A program made the position numbers and the translations under genes. 64,000 nucleotides of DNA from Ciborinia camelliae (lineage: Eukaryota; Ascomycota; Leotiomycetes; Helotiales; Sclerotiniaceae): NCBI GenBank assembly GCA_025890175.1, contig JANPYM010000012.1, positions 1,652,677-1,716,676 of the forward strand, given 5' to 3'. Shown here piece after piece: positions 36,609 through 48,050 of the stretch. Every line of letters begins with the position of its first letter. The stretch's first letter is position 1. The notes below the pieces were generated by a model that worked only from the letters and a program-made list of their open reading frames with translations, did not search any database and was not told the DNA's origin.

Positions 36609-38834
36609 ATGGGAGACGGCGCGGTAGACAGAAATGTACCGGCGCGATTCAATACACCAGCATTACAAATTGTCGCCATGCGCTATAATGCTGCGGTCCT
36701 GGGCAAAGTTGGAGAGCCATGCAATGACGCAGAAGCGCGAAGTGTTCATAGTCAGCTTCATAGTGCAGAGCGTCTGAGTGGGCGAGAAGAAACTATTGTT
36801 CGAGAGCAACACGATACACTAGAGCCACTCAATGTTGTAGAAAAGGCTGATGAACCAAAGATAGTATGGTGGAGCAAATATCGAGAGCAACGCAATGTCG
36901 AAGAGCGTCTCAATGTCCAAGAGCGTCTCAATGTCCAAGAGCGTCTCAATGGCCAAGAGCTACTCAACAGCCAAGAGCGACCCCATGTTCAAGAATCGCT
37001 TAAAAATCAACAGCAGCGCACTATCCCCAAGCGAATCGATGTTCCAGTCTTGCATAAAGACCCTTTTCGACATGACGAATTTCTCTCTGTCTACTTTATC
37101 TGCCGAACACCATTTTCCGCCCTTTCGGACTCAGAACGCGTAAAATACAAGCACAAACGCGACAGAACACCATTATTACTTGCTACCTGTACCCCATCTG
37201 TCCTGGGTGATAATTGTTATGATATGGAATTTGACAGGGTACAAGAAGTTGTTGATTGTTTATGGAAAGAGGGAGTATTCTTGCCAGATTCGTTATTAAA
37301 TGTGACTTTTAGGCCTTTCAGTGACTATGATTTTGGAACTGTGTGGTTTAGGAGGGCAGTTGGACTCCCAGGTTTGTATCCAGGCGTGGGTGTGGGTGCT
37401 TTGGGCTTGAGAAATCGAATAGACGCATCACGTGATCTTTCAAACTCCCACAAGGTTGAGGTTGACTCTCATGTTCTATCCCCTAGATGGAAGCCGCCAT
37501 CATCGACATTTTCTTTTGCTGATACTGTTAGCGCTCGGCATTCACAACATACATCTGGGCATGGAAGCATTGATACGCGTGCGGTTAATAAAAATCGTGC
37601 ACTCGCCACTTTCTCCAATTTGAATGTTCCATCGCGAATTGGACGTACTGGAAATATTATAAAACTGCCGAGATTAGCTGCAAATCTTAGATCTACTACA
37701 CGAACTCCATCGACCAAGTGTAAGTTATAAGTACTCCCAGCCATTTTTCGCTCTTGATGCTAACCAAAAACTATCTATAGTAGCCTATAAGAAGCCAAAG
37801 CTCGGTGTATATGAACGCGACTATGACTGCCTTACCCATTTCAGATTCAAAACTCAGCATGCGACCGTTATTCATATCCAGGGACTACTGGAATCGATAT
37901 TTTTTGACTGGGCTAGTCGAAACTTTCCACAGATTGTACAAGGGAAGGGTTACTCAGTTGCAGAGGCTGTGGAGTTGAACAACTGGAAGAATATGTTGGA
38001 CCGTTTTAAAATTGTCAAGGATGAACAATTAGAGAATGCTTATACAACAGGAGATGTTTTGTATTTCTTCGATCGTATTGTAGATTTGCGTCATCTAGCC
38101 GTGCATAGAAGGGGTGGGATTCCTGTTGAGGTGAGTCAATTTCAGATCGCGTACCTTGCTTGAAGTTGATACATGTGTCTGCTATAGGCCGTTCACTCCA
38201 TGTGTATCGATGCCATCTGCTTGTGCCAAGCATTTGGAGACCCGAGATATGTATTGTTGGATTTCATCCAGCGAAGAATCCGCTCCACCGGCGGAGAAGT
38301 GTAAGTTCATCCAAAACATCGCTTACTATTCCCGCTTCAAAATCTAACGGTAACTCTACCTTCAGGTTTTTGGGTAATGCCAAGGAACCCGCCCTAGATG
38401 GCAAAGGCATCATGAAAAATCGCCAAAAGTTTCAACAAGCTATCAAACAGTATGTATCTAGATACTCTTTGAGCTCGGAAGATCAACTCCAAGTATATGA
38501 CAGACAGTTTGATCAAACAATAGAAGTACTATGTAGTCTCTCATCGGATCAATGTTTCGAACAAGAACAGATGTTGCATCCACAAGAGACAATCAACCCA
38601 GGAAAAACAATCAACTCAGAAGTACTTAACTCAGGAGAAACAATGAAGCCAGCAAAAGTACTCAATTCAGGAGAAACATTCATCCCTATCAAAACATCAA
38701 GCCCAGTAAAGAGCTCAAGCTCTGTTGAAATCTCTGCTGCAAAGGTAGCCAAGGTTCATACATCTGCTACTCTCCCTAAGGATTGGCTACTTTTCGAAAT
38801 CAGAGATCTTCTCTGGGGCAAGTTTCATATATGA
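36609..38834 (+). CDS. Family B protein: 'LHKDP...VGLP' domain plus HEPN-like C-terminus
   Basis: Unrecognised family, paralogous to gene A. Four exons were deduced: 36609-37719, 37781-38130, 38188-38300 and 38366-38834, 680 residues in total. The introns of 61, 57 and 65 bp have GTAAGT or GTGAGT donors, and the first and third have CTAAC branch sites. Residues of about 92-133 are six-residue repeats of the form ERLNVQ. Residues 139-254 are the shared domain: VLHKDPFRHDEFLSVY, CRTPFSAL, FDRVQEVVDCLWKEGVF and FRRAVGLP. After a Ser-rich linker, residues of about 371-530 are predicted helical and contain DLRHLAVHRR (R474-H479), an R-x4-H motif as in HEPN RNases. The C-terminus has loose NPGKT/NSGET repeats. 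HEPN-like activity is an inference from one motif; the paralogy with gene A is directly visible. Confidence 0.8.
36882..37007 (+). repeat. 18-bp coding minisatellite in gene B, 7 units
   Basis: Seven units related to CAAGAGCGTCTCAATGTC lie in frame inside gene B and encode ERLNVQ hexapeptides. Central units are identical or differ by one or two bases and outer units are diverged, so the array has expanded recently. Confidence 0.9.
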
Positions 38835-39305
38835 ACGTTTTCGCATTGGGCATATCATCTATAACTCCAACTTTGGGTATGGCAGGCTCTCATGGTGATG
38901 GACTGGTTTCGTTTGACTGTAGATGGCGTTGAGGAGGTTGGGAAAATGGTATAATAATATTGGGCCAGACGAGGATATGATGACGAGATCCCATTTCACA
39001 TGTATTAGATTAGATAAATTGCACAATACTCTTGTCTCAAAGACGGGTCTATATTACATTTCGAGAATAATAAAGCCTCATTCATTGATATCTACCTAGG
39101 TATTTACGTGCCAAAATGCCATAGTGAAGATCCCTGTCATAAAAAAGCTAGGGCCTCGGCGCTAAAATTCTTGCCGCGTTACTCATAATATGACCACAAC
39201 TTGGATATCAAAAAGTACCCCTCCATATTTTTTTTTGCTAATAAACGTGAAGAGTAACACTCAAGACCGACCAATACTATAGTGAGCCTCTTCAAATTTA
39301 CCAAT
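38835..39305. other. Intergenic region upstream of aspartyl-tRNA synthetase
   Basis: A 471-bp spacer between gene B and DPS1 on the same strand. It holds the gene B 3' end and the DPS1 promoter; no other element was recognised. Confidence 0.6.
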
Positions 39306-41124
39306 ATGGCGGAACCAAGCAAAGAAATTCCAACAGACCCTGCCGTCGCACCTGGAGGCGCCCCTCCAACCGGCGAAGACCCCGCACAACCCTCCAAGAA
39401 GGGAGCGAAGAAAGCAGAAGCCAAGGCCAAAAAGGAAGCAGAAAAGGCTCGTAAAGCTGCTGAGCAAGCTGCCAAACAAGCAGCCGCCGGATCTGCTGCT
39501 TCTGAAGATCTCGCGAAAGATAATTACGGACAAATCAAACATACCACAAAAATCGATGCGGAAAGTGTACATCTGAGGGAAATTGGGGAACAACATGTCG
39601 GCAAAACGATTAAGGTTCGCGCATGGATTCAAAATGCAAGAATGCAAGGAGCGAAGATGGCATTTGTGGAGTTGAGAGAGGAGGGCAGTTGGACTGTGCA
39701 GGGAGTTGTGAGTGCTAGTGCGGAAGGGAAACCAGTCAGCAAACAAATGGTCAAATGGATTGGAGGATTGAAGCTGGAGAGTTTTGTTGCCATTGAGGCT
39801 GTTGTGCAGAAGCCATTAGAGCCTGTTAAGAGCACCAAGGTTTCGAACTTCGAATTACATCTCGGAAAGGTTTATTTGGTAGCTACGGCTCCTGAGATGT
39901 TGGGATTGGGATTGGGACCAGCGAGCAGGGCTGTGGGGAAATTAGACGAGGAAGAGGATCTCAGTGAAGCTGCTGCAGGTAAATCAATATGGTATTTTGG
40001 TCTTTACTCGTGAGCTAATAAATCTATAGGTCTCAGTATCACAGAAGGCACTCCAACTGCCAGTCTGGCCTCCCACCTTAACAACCCAGCTATGCACAAA
40101 CGAGCACCCGTCAGCCAAGCTATTGCAGATATTCGAGTTGCTGTCGAGGACTACTTTTGCGAATACCTGAGAGCTCGTCGTTTTAAGAAATTCCATCCTC
40201 CTTGTTTGATTGGAGCTGCTTCCGAAGGTGGTGCCAATGTATTCAGAATGCCATACTTTGACAAAGAGGCATATCTTGCCCAATCGCCACAATTTTACAA
40301 ACAATTTGAGATTGCTGGAGGTCGAAAGAGAGTTTACTGTGTCGGGCCAGTTTTCCGTGCCGAAAACTCAAATACCCCAAGACATATGACTGAGGTAAGA
40401 AAGAGAGATGAAGTCTCAAAACGATCAAGTATTAATATTAGTCTAGTTCATCGGTCTTGATTTGGAGATGGAAATTGACGAACACTACCACGAAGTCTTG
40501 CACATGCTCGAAGGTGTCCTCCTTTTCATTTTCCGCAACCTTGCCGAAAACTACCGCGAAGAAATCGAGCTTGTTCGCTCAGTCTATCCGTCTGAAGAAT
40601 TTCTTCTTCCCGAAGCTGGCAAAGAAGTCCGTCTTACTTTTGCCGAAGGTCAAAAACTCCTTCGCGAAGAGGGACCCGCAGAATTCAAAGATGTCACCGA
40701 CACCGAAGATATGAGCACACCCCAAGAGAAAGCTCTAGGAGCACTCGTCCGTAAGAAGTTCAACACCGACTTCTACGTCCTCGACAAATTTCCCGTAGAT
40801 GCTCGTCCATTCTATGCAATGCCCGACCCTGAGAATCCCGCCGTCACAAATGCATATGACTTCATGATGCGCGGTCAGGAAATCTTGAGTGGTGGTCAAA
40901 GATTGCATTTACCAGATCAATTAGAGGAAGTTATTAGATCGAAGGGTTTGGATCCTAACCAACCTGGTATTAAAGAATATGTAGATGTTTTTAAGAGTGT
41001 GGGTGTACCACCTCATGGTGGTGGAGGAATTGGCCTAGATAGAGTGGTGGCTTGGTATCTGAACCTGCCGAGTGTGCATTTGGTTTGCGACTATCCTAGG
41101 ACACCCAAGAGATTGAGTCCTTAA
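39306..41124 (+). CDS. DPS1: Aspartyl-tRNA synthetase, cytoplasmic
   Basis: Class IIb synthetase that charges tRNA-Asp for cytosolic translation. Three exons were deduced: 39306-39978, 40030-40394 and 40447-41124, giving 571 residues, with introns of 51 and 52 bp in phase. The N-terminus is a Lys/Ala-rich helical extension (about residues 20-75), as in eukaryotic AspRS, where it aids tRNA binding. An OB-fold anticodon-binding domain follows (KTIKVRAWIQNARMQG). The catalytic core has motif 1 (FKKFHPPCLIGAASEGGANVF region), QSPQFYKQ, motif 2 (FRAENSNTPRHMTEF, split by the second intron) and motif 3 (GGGGIGLDRVV). DKFPVDARPFYAMPD and MRGQEILSGGQR are diagnostic of AspRS rather than AsnRS. The ATG at 39306 was preferred because upstream frame-sharing codons are not ATG. 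Confidence 0.97.
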
Positions 41125-42019
41125 AGGTTTTCTCCATGGATGAATCATGAAGGACTTAGGGTACTGCAGCGATATGATAAATACAAACAGTTGATCTTCG
41201 GTGGTTAAATGCCACAGGGTATGAGAATAGTAGATGAATGAAACAAACTTTGATGGCGTAGTCGATCAAAGCCAGGGAACGCGTAGCGCAATTACCTACC
41301 TCACTTAGTTCAAAATTCCGCAGTCGATACGGTAGTACCGATGTAAGATTCCAGAAGATGTGTTTCCAATCATCAAGACAGTGGCAAAAAGGCGAAGTGG
41401 TCGACTTTAATTATATTCACTCGAGCTCTACTAACACCCCCCCTTCTCCCCCTTCCCCCTTCCCCCCCTATTCACGTAGTTAATTTCTAGGGATTTCAAG
41501 TGTCATCGATCATAAACAGCCCTAATCGCATTGCTACCATCCATCTATATAGGAGAGAAATGGTCGACGTGGGATTAATATACTAACAATGATACTAGCA
41601 ATCCATTTTAAGTCCCAATCAAGAAGCTTTATACGGAATCCACACGTACCCGCCAGCAGATTGGAGGAAGACGAACATACCGTCAAAACTAGTCAAATTC
41701 AGGCTAAATAATAAACCCTTTTACAATAAGCTTTGCTCGCATCAAATCGCTCGAACAAGAATACCGGGAATATAAATCACCAACAAAAGGTTCAGGTACA
41801 TATAAGGAATGTGGAAGTGACTCCTCATCAATACCAACATAAGAAAAATTGACCACTCTCTTAAGCGAACACTCACTCATATCTCCAACCTGATTTAGTG
41901 AAAGCTCCAGCGTCAACCTCCACCCGAATTTCAATAACAGCATCGCTCTCAACATAAATTTGCGTATACATCCTGATTCTCGTCATCTAGATATATGAAC
42001 CTCCTGATTGATGTTGGTA
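41125..42019. other. Convergent 3' intergenic region
   Basis: The DPS1 (+) and HET (-) genes end toward each other here. A C-rich tract (about 41437-41470) is the only marked feature. An 83-codon minus ORF at 41704-41955 has no supporting signals. Confidence 0.6.
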
Positions 42020-44059
42020 TCAACCGAGAAGCAAATCAATCTCTTCCAGATCCAGACTTTCCCAGACACTCTTTTTGACGCGTCCAAGTGCTTTTCTATA
42101 CGCAATCCCATCAATCCATTCAATCCAAAGACAGTTGTAAAATTCATACTCCTCAGGTTCGTCCCAGTTTGGGCCTTCTTCATGGCCAAATTCTGGTAAT
42201 GAGATTTTCCAAGCTGTTTCACTGGAACCAGTCTCTAATCCCAACATGATATCTTTCGAAGTACGACCCATGGAAATTGCAACAAGTTCACAAAAAGCTC
42301 TTGCCGTTTTATTGCATGAAGGGCAGAAAAGTTTGCCATGCTCGCACCTCTCCCTGTTGACCCACTTCAAGATACCAGCCCACGAATCATCAATTGTCCG
42401 CCGCAATATTGTGCAATGTGGATTATCAGGGTGATATATATCGAATTCCTCACTTAATGATAGGTACGCTCTTGTGGTACGGCAAGATAACAGTGTTCCA
42501 GCATAAGTTGTTGGGGATTGACTTGGATCGCGGTAAGGTACAGGATAAGTATAAATTTCCTCGCTATAATCATGAGTATAATAGTACTTCATTGGCCACT
42601 GGAGTTTGGGGTCTTTCGTGTCCCAGAGAAAATTAGCATCGAGTCTTTGCCAGCCCTCTGGAATGGTACCCTTGTGAGCTTTCGACTTGAATTCATGCCA
42701 GTTATTTGCAGATAGACTTGAAGGTAATTGGCCATGCTCTCTAATTGACCACCGAACTAATGGTAATGTTTCGATGATGGGGGAACCGCTTTGTACGATC
42801 TTCCTAACTTGATTGGTAACATCAAGGAACGATGCACAAAATTGTCTCAGATCTAAATCTCCCGTCCAGCCTGCCCATGACCAACTTGGTAAGTAATCGG
42901 GAGAGTCATTTGCAGGTATTCTCATGGAAAACGTATTTTGTTGCCATAACAGGGCAACATCGAGCCAGAAAACTGGTAATCCCCCGATAAAGCCACCTTC
43001 AAACTTGTGCTCAAGTGTACGGATTACACCCATGAACGCGCGTAGGCCATCATTTGAATATGTCAGTGTTCTGTTTTTGTATATTTCTAAAAGTTCAAAG
43101 AAAGTCCAGATATCAGGCAACGGCTCCTGAAGTCCTTTCCGAATGGTATGAACATCATTATATCTTGTTCGCTTTCTAGAGATGTTGGCCGCATATTTTC
43201 TATCTTCGTACCATGTTTCATTACCACATTCCCAGCTAACACTTTCTTTATCAAAAAACAGCAGACGGTGGGAAAACAAATGCTCTTGAAATGTCCAGCC
43301 TCTGCTATTCCATACAGTGTGTTCCCCAGATGTGCCATCGAAGTGAAGTTTGAGAACCTCAAACTCGCCAAGTCGAACAATCTTTTGGGTCAAAGATCGA
43401 GCCTGTGAAGACCTTAGCCCACGTAAGCCAAAATCAGCATCAGCACCTTGAGCCGCAACGATAGTAACTGTAGCATTAGCGTATATTGACGCCATGTTGT
43501 TTATCTCATGGGTGCTTGATATCTCGTCATCCTGGACGATACAAAGAGAGTCAACCCAGAGATATCTTTCTTCTAGGAGTTCTACGAGAGTCATTGCATC
43601 TCTGATAGTCCGGGGTATTTGGAAATGGGCTTGATCTGGCCCAAGGGATTTCTCACGCTGGAGCAGTTCTAGATTGCTCATTACTGTTCTGGCAGTATTT
43701 TTTGATCCCCACACATAGCTCAAAGCTAGATAGGTTGCCTCTTTTGGTGCGGGAACAAGACAACGAAGCAAAGTATCGATAAGCCAAGTGGGCCCTGTGG
43801 TAAATTTCCCATGGGAAAGAAATCTGGAACAACAACTACTGTCGTGTTCTCTGTCGCAAGTTTTCTTCCAGTCGAGAAAGAGTGAAGGTTCAATCCATTT
43901 CTCATTCAAGACCTTCCCTAACCCATCGACCTTTGTCCCTGGAACCCCCCCGATTAGTTCCAAATAAGGACCATCCAAAATAGCATCATTCTTGTCAAGA
44001 TCTCTAAAACCAACAGTGAGTAAATGCCAGATACGAGATTGTACTGATATCTCACTCAA
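42020..44059 (-). CDS. HET-domain (heterokaryon incompatibility) protein, main body
   Basis: HET-domain proteins trigger programmed cell death when genetically different hyphae fuse and are related to TIR-like signalling domains. This frame gives about 680 residues without an intron. The HET core is clear: YLALSYVWGS, a conserved aspartate region in the YLWVDSLCIVQDD block, NMASIYANATVTIVAA, GLRGLRSS and WNSRGWTFQEHLFSHRLLFF. A C-terminal CxxC pair (FCPSCNKTARAFCEL) follows. The 5' end of this frame lacks an ATG; upstream sequence with a plausible HET N-terminus is in another frame (see next entry), so the gene either has an unrecognised intron there or carries a frameshift. The stop TAA/TAG side at 42020 is well placed. 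Confidence 0.88.
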   Translation of the reverse strand: MSEISVQSRIWHLLTVGFRDLDKNDAILDGPYLELIGGVPGTKVDGLGKVLNEKWIEPSLFLDWKKTCDREHDSSCCSRFLSHGKFTTGPTWLIDTLLRCLVPAPKEATYLALSYVWGSKNTARTVMSNLELLQREKSLGPDQAHFQIPRTIRDAMTLVELLEERYLWVDSLCIVQDDEISSTHEINNMASIYANATVTIVAAQGADADFGLRGLRSSQARSLTQKIVRLGEFEVLKLHFDGTSGEHTVWNSRGWTFQEHLFSHRLLFFDKESVSWECGNETWYEDRKYAANISRKRTRYNDVHTIRKGLQEPLPDIWTFFELLEIYKNRTLTYSNDGLRAFMGVIRTLEHKFEGGFIGGLPVFWLDVALLWQQNTFSMRIPANDSPDYLPSWSWAGWTGDLDLRQFCASFLDVTNQVRKIVQSGSPIIETLPLVRWSIREHGQLPSSLSANNWHEFKSKAHKGTIPEGWQRLDANFLWDTKDPKLQWPMKYYYTHDYSEEIYTYPVPYRDPSQSPTTYAGTLLSCRTTRAYLSLSEEFDIYHPDNPHCTILRRTIDDSWAGILKWVNRERCEHGKLFCPSCNKTARAFCELVAISMGRTSKDIMLGLETGSSETAWKISLPEFGHEEGPNWDEPEEYEFYNCLWIEWIDGIAYRKALGRVKKSVWESLDLEEIDLLLG

Positions 44060-44683
44060 ACCGGATCTGCGCTCCCTTAAGAAACCACGCCTTATTTGAG
44101 CAAACTAAAGGTTTATTGATCTTCAACAACAGTGCAAGATGATCTTGACACGTCGTTGAGTGTATAATATCATGAGCCGTGCCGAGTAGTATGTCGTGAT
44201 GAGGACCTGGTGTTGAATGCTCCTTCAAACACATCAAAATTTTCGTGCAAACATTGCATGTGGCCTGCTTCTGTGGTTGAGTTAATTTCGAGTACAGAGA
44301 GTACAGAGAGTAAAAACATTGAGAATCAAGGACAAAATTGACGAGATTAACACAAGCGTTAATCTTACAACCGATAACCCACCAGTTCTCACAAATTCGT
44401 CCTACAGCTTTATACCAGTAACACATCGATTTCAAACAGACAGACATGACGTTCGTTTTCCACTCGGACATTGAAGTGTAGATATTTCATGGCTATTCAA
44501 GTAAAGGATGAACAAAACCAAACTCAATAAACACTACTGAACTCAAGGTTGACATACCGCCTGCGCAGACTCCAAGATCAACTCCCCGGTGTCGCATGTT
44601 GGTGAAGAGACCGTGAAATCTTTTCGATTCTCGAACAAGCGTCCATTCCATTCGCATTCTGTCTGCGAAGCTGGTGTAACCAT
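44060..44683 (-). CDS. Probable 5' exons of the HET gene (frame joint unresolved)
   Basis: A first exon may run 44683-44558 (42 codons from an ATG, ending SAQA at a GTATGT donor). A second exon may begin at 44270 after a CCACAG acceptor and read CNVCTKILMCLKEH and CQDHLALLLKI, a C-x2-C...C-x2-H layout typical of the region before HET domains. The intron would be 287 bp, long for this genome. This frame reaches a TGA at 44054-44052 and does not join the HET body by any good GT-AG intron. It could be a frameshifted allele, a sequencing error, or separate ORFs. Confidence 0.4.
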
Positions 44684-45512
44684 CTTCGCGGTTCGATTCT
44701 CGTCCCCCTGAGGCACTTTAAATTTGATCACAACATCGTTATTAAAAAAAGTCGAAAAAGAGAAAGTTTGTGAGTTGGGATGCTTACGTCGAAACAAATT
44801 TTAATCGCCCCACCGCTAATGAGGAGTAAGGCTCGGATGCTGTAGGTTCAGCCTACCACGTGAACCATATACAATAATGATTACATCAAGGATGCATCAA
44901 GTGTGGTTACACAAGGGCAATCAATCTTATCGGTCAGCTCTTTAAGTTTCGTTAGCCAGTCATTGAAGTTTCAACGATCATGCTGTTAAGCTATAGCGTA
45001 AACCGCTAATATAAGCTTTGATATAAGGAATATCTTCCTCCATATACATGAACCGAAAACCGGTACTTGGAACCCAGCGTGATTTACCAACAGTCTCGGG
45101 AATAATCGAGATGATAGCCTGCAAATGTCCAAGCATGTGAATCGGTGAGTCAGAATGACATTGCCGCTCTAGGCGGGTAGCATGATTCCGATGCACGCAA
45201 CCGTCTCGCCTGGGCCAACAAGCATGCATTCCGCCCGTTATAGACTGCTATCACATTTTATGGTCGTTACACACGATTCCAGTTAGCCTACCATTGCTTT
45301 TTTTGGTCAAGAAAATGTTTGTCTAGAGTTGGGACGAGTGCAATACTCACAAACATCTAATCTTTGTTGATATTTCTTGACCCTCTTTCTAGTCTTGGTT
45401 GCTGTGGCAGCGAAATCTGTTCTTCAAGTCTTCAGCAATTCTCATCTCCATATTTGATTATTGACCTTTCACTTCTTCCACGTATCCCACTAGCAGCAAA
45501 CGCGGATTTCTT
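44684..45512. other. Divergent intergenic region
   Basis: Separates the HET 5' end (-) from the unknown gene at 45513 (+). A minus ORF at 44978-45229 (83 codons with an ATG) has no recognisable motif or splice partners and is not called. Confidence 0.5.
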
Positions 45513-46652
45513 ATGAATAACAATATGAGAGAACCAAGTTTTGCAAAAAGTCATAGGTTGAGATGCACAAGAAAAGAACAGCTGCAGGCGAAGTTGAAGT
45601 TCCGTAAGGCTCGGAAAAAACGGACGAGAAAGTTTGTACTGGCTAGTAGTAAAATGAGGATTGTTACGGACTCGAGTGGTATCACAGAGGAGGTCACAGA
45701 ATCCCTTCCGGGTAAAGCTCAAACGTAAGTAAGCCTTTACTTCTTACATGGAAATCTAGCTGATGTCAGTCGCAGACTCGATGGTAAAGCAGAAGATAAA
45801 GGGAAAGGAATATCTCGAGTTGAAGAAAGCGATACTCCAGAACTGTTCATCGAGGAAGACAAACACCCTTGTAATGATGATGAAGGCATGTAGCCTCTAC
45901 CTCCACTTCCGTGCAACTAAATAGACGTTCGAACTAACAATCAAATTGCAGACGGAAAAAAGCTCATAATCATCACAGAGCCTGCAGAATCGGCTCTAGG
46001 AAGAATCCTGGATCAGACCTTAATGCCCAATGAATACGATATTGAGAGGATAATGATGTTTCACCAGGTCTTCTACGCGGCCTACAACGACCTTGATGAC
46101 TATATTACATCTCATACAGAGGTGGAGGAAGAAGAATTGGACATACTAGAAGCCGAAGATTGTGTCATTCTCTGGTTCGCTGAGAAGATTAAGGATGAAC
46201 TTTATGAAGTCATGAGTCATGTGGAAGGAGAAGATCAATGTGTGCGGACTCAGAGTACGCCGACGGTCATCCTTCGAAGAATTGAGGAGGGATTGTCAAG
46301 CCTTCGAGACATTTGGCAGAAGTTAGTGTTGGAGGATTGCAATTCACAACATCTTTTCGGCGATAATGATACCCCGGTGCGAAAGGTCAAGGAGATTAGC
46401 ATTGTCCAATCTTTCATGAAGAAAATCGAGCTTCTCGAGGATGGTGATAACAAGGGCACGAACGAAGAAGAGATGCCGTTGCCACAGTGTGCTGACCTGT
46501 ACCTTGACTGTAATTTGGTCGCGAAATTGGATCCGCCCAAGGAGGAAGTAAAGGGTCCGCCGATCGGAAGGAATGAATCTGAGTGGATCGGGAAGCGCTG
46601 GACGGGGTGCGCTTGTGGAATGTGGTGTGCAGGACCTTCACGAAGTCAATGA
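45513..46652 (+). CDS. Unknown protein, basic N-terminus, three exons with a GC-AG intron
   Basis: Not recognised. Exons 45513-45724, 45776-45885 and 45952-46652 join in frame to 340 residues. The first intron (51 bp) has GTAAGT. The second (66 bp) has AAG|GCATGT as donor, CTAAC branch site and CAG acceptor, so it is a probable GC-AG intron; if not spliced, translation would stop at TAG after GGC ATG. The N-terminus carries a dense Lys/Arg block (KFRKARKKRTRKF, residues of about 29-41), a possible nuclear signal. The rest is acidic, with a predicted helical region (FHQVFYAAYNDLDDYI, ILWFAEKIKDELYEVM, VQSFMKKIELLED). The C-terminus ends GCACGMWCAGPS. No enzyme motif was seen. Confidence 0.72.
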
Positions 46653-48050
46653 TTGGAAAAAGGGTTTCAGTGTGCACTGATTCTGTTGATATAATAGTTG
46701 GACTACGGGAGACAACCCTCCATTGTATATGATACCTCCTTGAATAGTCTTTTAAACCCTTAACCACGTGATCGTTCGACTCACGTGTCCAAACAACCTC
46801 TTGCATTATCTCGTGAAGATTTACTGCGTCTCTTCGCTATCTACAAATCTCAATAGCAGAATACATAGCAAAAGGTATGATTTCAGTGTATATGCTGTCA
46901 CAGGTTGTACAAATCATTTGGGCTTTCACAATGGAGAGTGTTGCTACTATCAACTACATTATTTCATTATAATCGATTTAGAAATGATTAGAAAACGTCT
47001 CGAAAACGTTTGGAAAACATTCATGAAAAAATTTGTTATGAATCTTCAAAAACATGCACAGTTGTTAGGTGCTACCACTTTACTGCCGCTCTCTCAACCT
47101 CGACTTTCCCATTATACAACCCACTTAGCTAAGCGAGAAATAAAAGGAGAGTACCGGTATAGAAGCAGTTCAAGATCACAGTATAACCACAGTATATATG
47201 GAGGCAAAACGGAAATTGAAGCTTCTGCTGTATTCTAATGTTCACAGTTATTATGCTTGTATTTATTTGTCGCTATTTATCCCGGATTTTGAAGTGATGG
47301 TTGTGGTTTTATACGTTGCCGCCAGCAAAGAAGAAAGATTTCCACGGCTTGTTACACCAATCAATTAGATACTTATCCTTATGACCTCAGCTCCCTCAAT
47401 TAATTAAAATATGTCTGTCTATCCCCCTGTACTCCCGGAGGTTATTCTGTGGATAATTTGAACTCATGGCTGAAGATTGTGCGCACGCGGTAAAATGTTG
47501 GGGCTTGGAGCGGGCTTTAACAGAAATACAGTGCAGAAATCCATCCAAATGACGTTTCTTCAACATCCATCATTTATGCTCATAATACTTTGAATCAAAT
47601 CACATCATACTCTTAATAAATTCCATGAAGTTGATAAGGAGAAGCCTCAAACATTGAGTCAACCTTACCAACTCCTCATCTTGATCCACCTCCACTTTGG
47701 AGTTTACAGTGCACTATCGGGAGTAGGTAATTCATACCCCAAATCAGCGCTCTAAATGCAAAACGCTTTGTCTTCAACTAGAAGTGCTTAATAGGTCTAG
47801 GATATGTTGACTGTATCCCCTTTTATCCTCGAACTAACAAAGCACCGAGGGTCCCCAGGGGCTAAGACGACGCTAATACAAAATTGTTGAATTAAGATCT
47901 TACAATATTAACAGTTCGGCCATTACCAGAAGAATGTACCTTTTTTTAGCGTGTTATTAATGCTGTAGTACTTGAGTTCTTGTCGGTGCCTCCTTCCTGT
48001 CAGTCTCTAATCTTAACTCATACGCACGCGCTCCATTGCAGTAACATAGC
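46653..48050. other. Intergenic region, no firmly supported gene
   Basis: A plus-strand frame from about 46768 to 47238 is open for 156 codons but starts without ATG. The first internal ATG that gives a sensible stretch is near 46986 (about 84 codons, basic). It has no recognisable motif, so it is not called. The rest (47240-48050) is AT-rich unique sequence. Confidence 0.5.

Noticed and set aside
39282..39305. Upstream in-frame extension of aspartyl-tRNA synthetase
   Set aside because: The upstream codon is GTG, not ATG; the ATG at 39306 is the first real start.
44684..44700. tRNA B-box-like GGTTCGATTC
   Set aside because: Flanking bases do not pair as a T-arm and no box A lies at the right distance.
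46768..47238. 156-codon plus-strand ORF
   Set aside because: It begins without ATG, has atypical composition and no recognisable motif; at best an 84-codon ORF from about 46986, unsupported.
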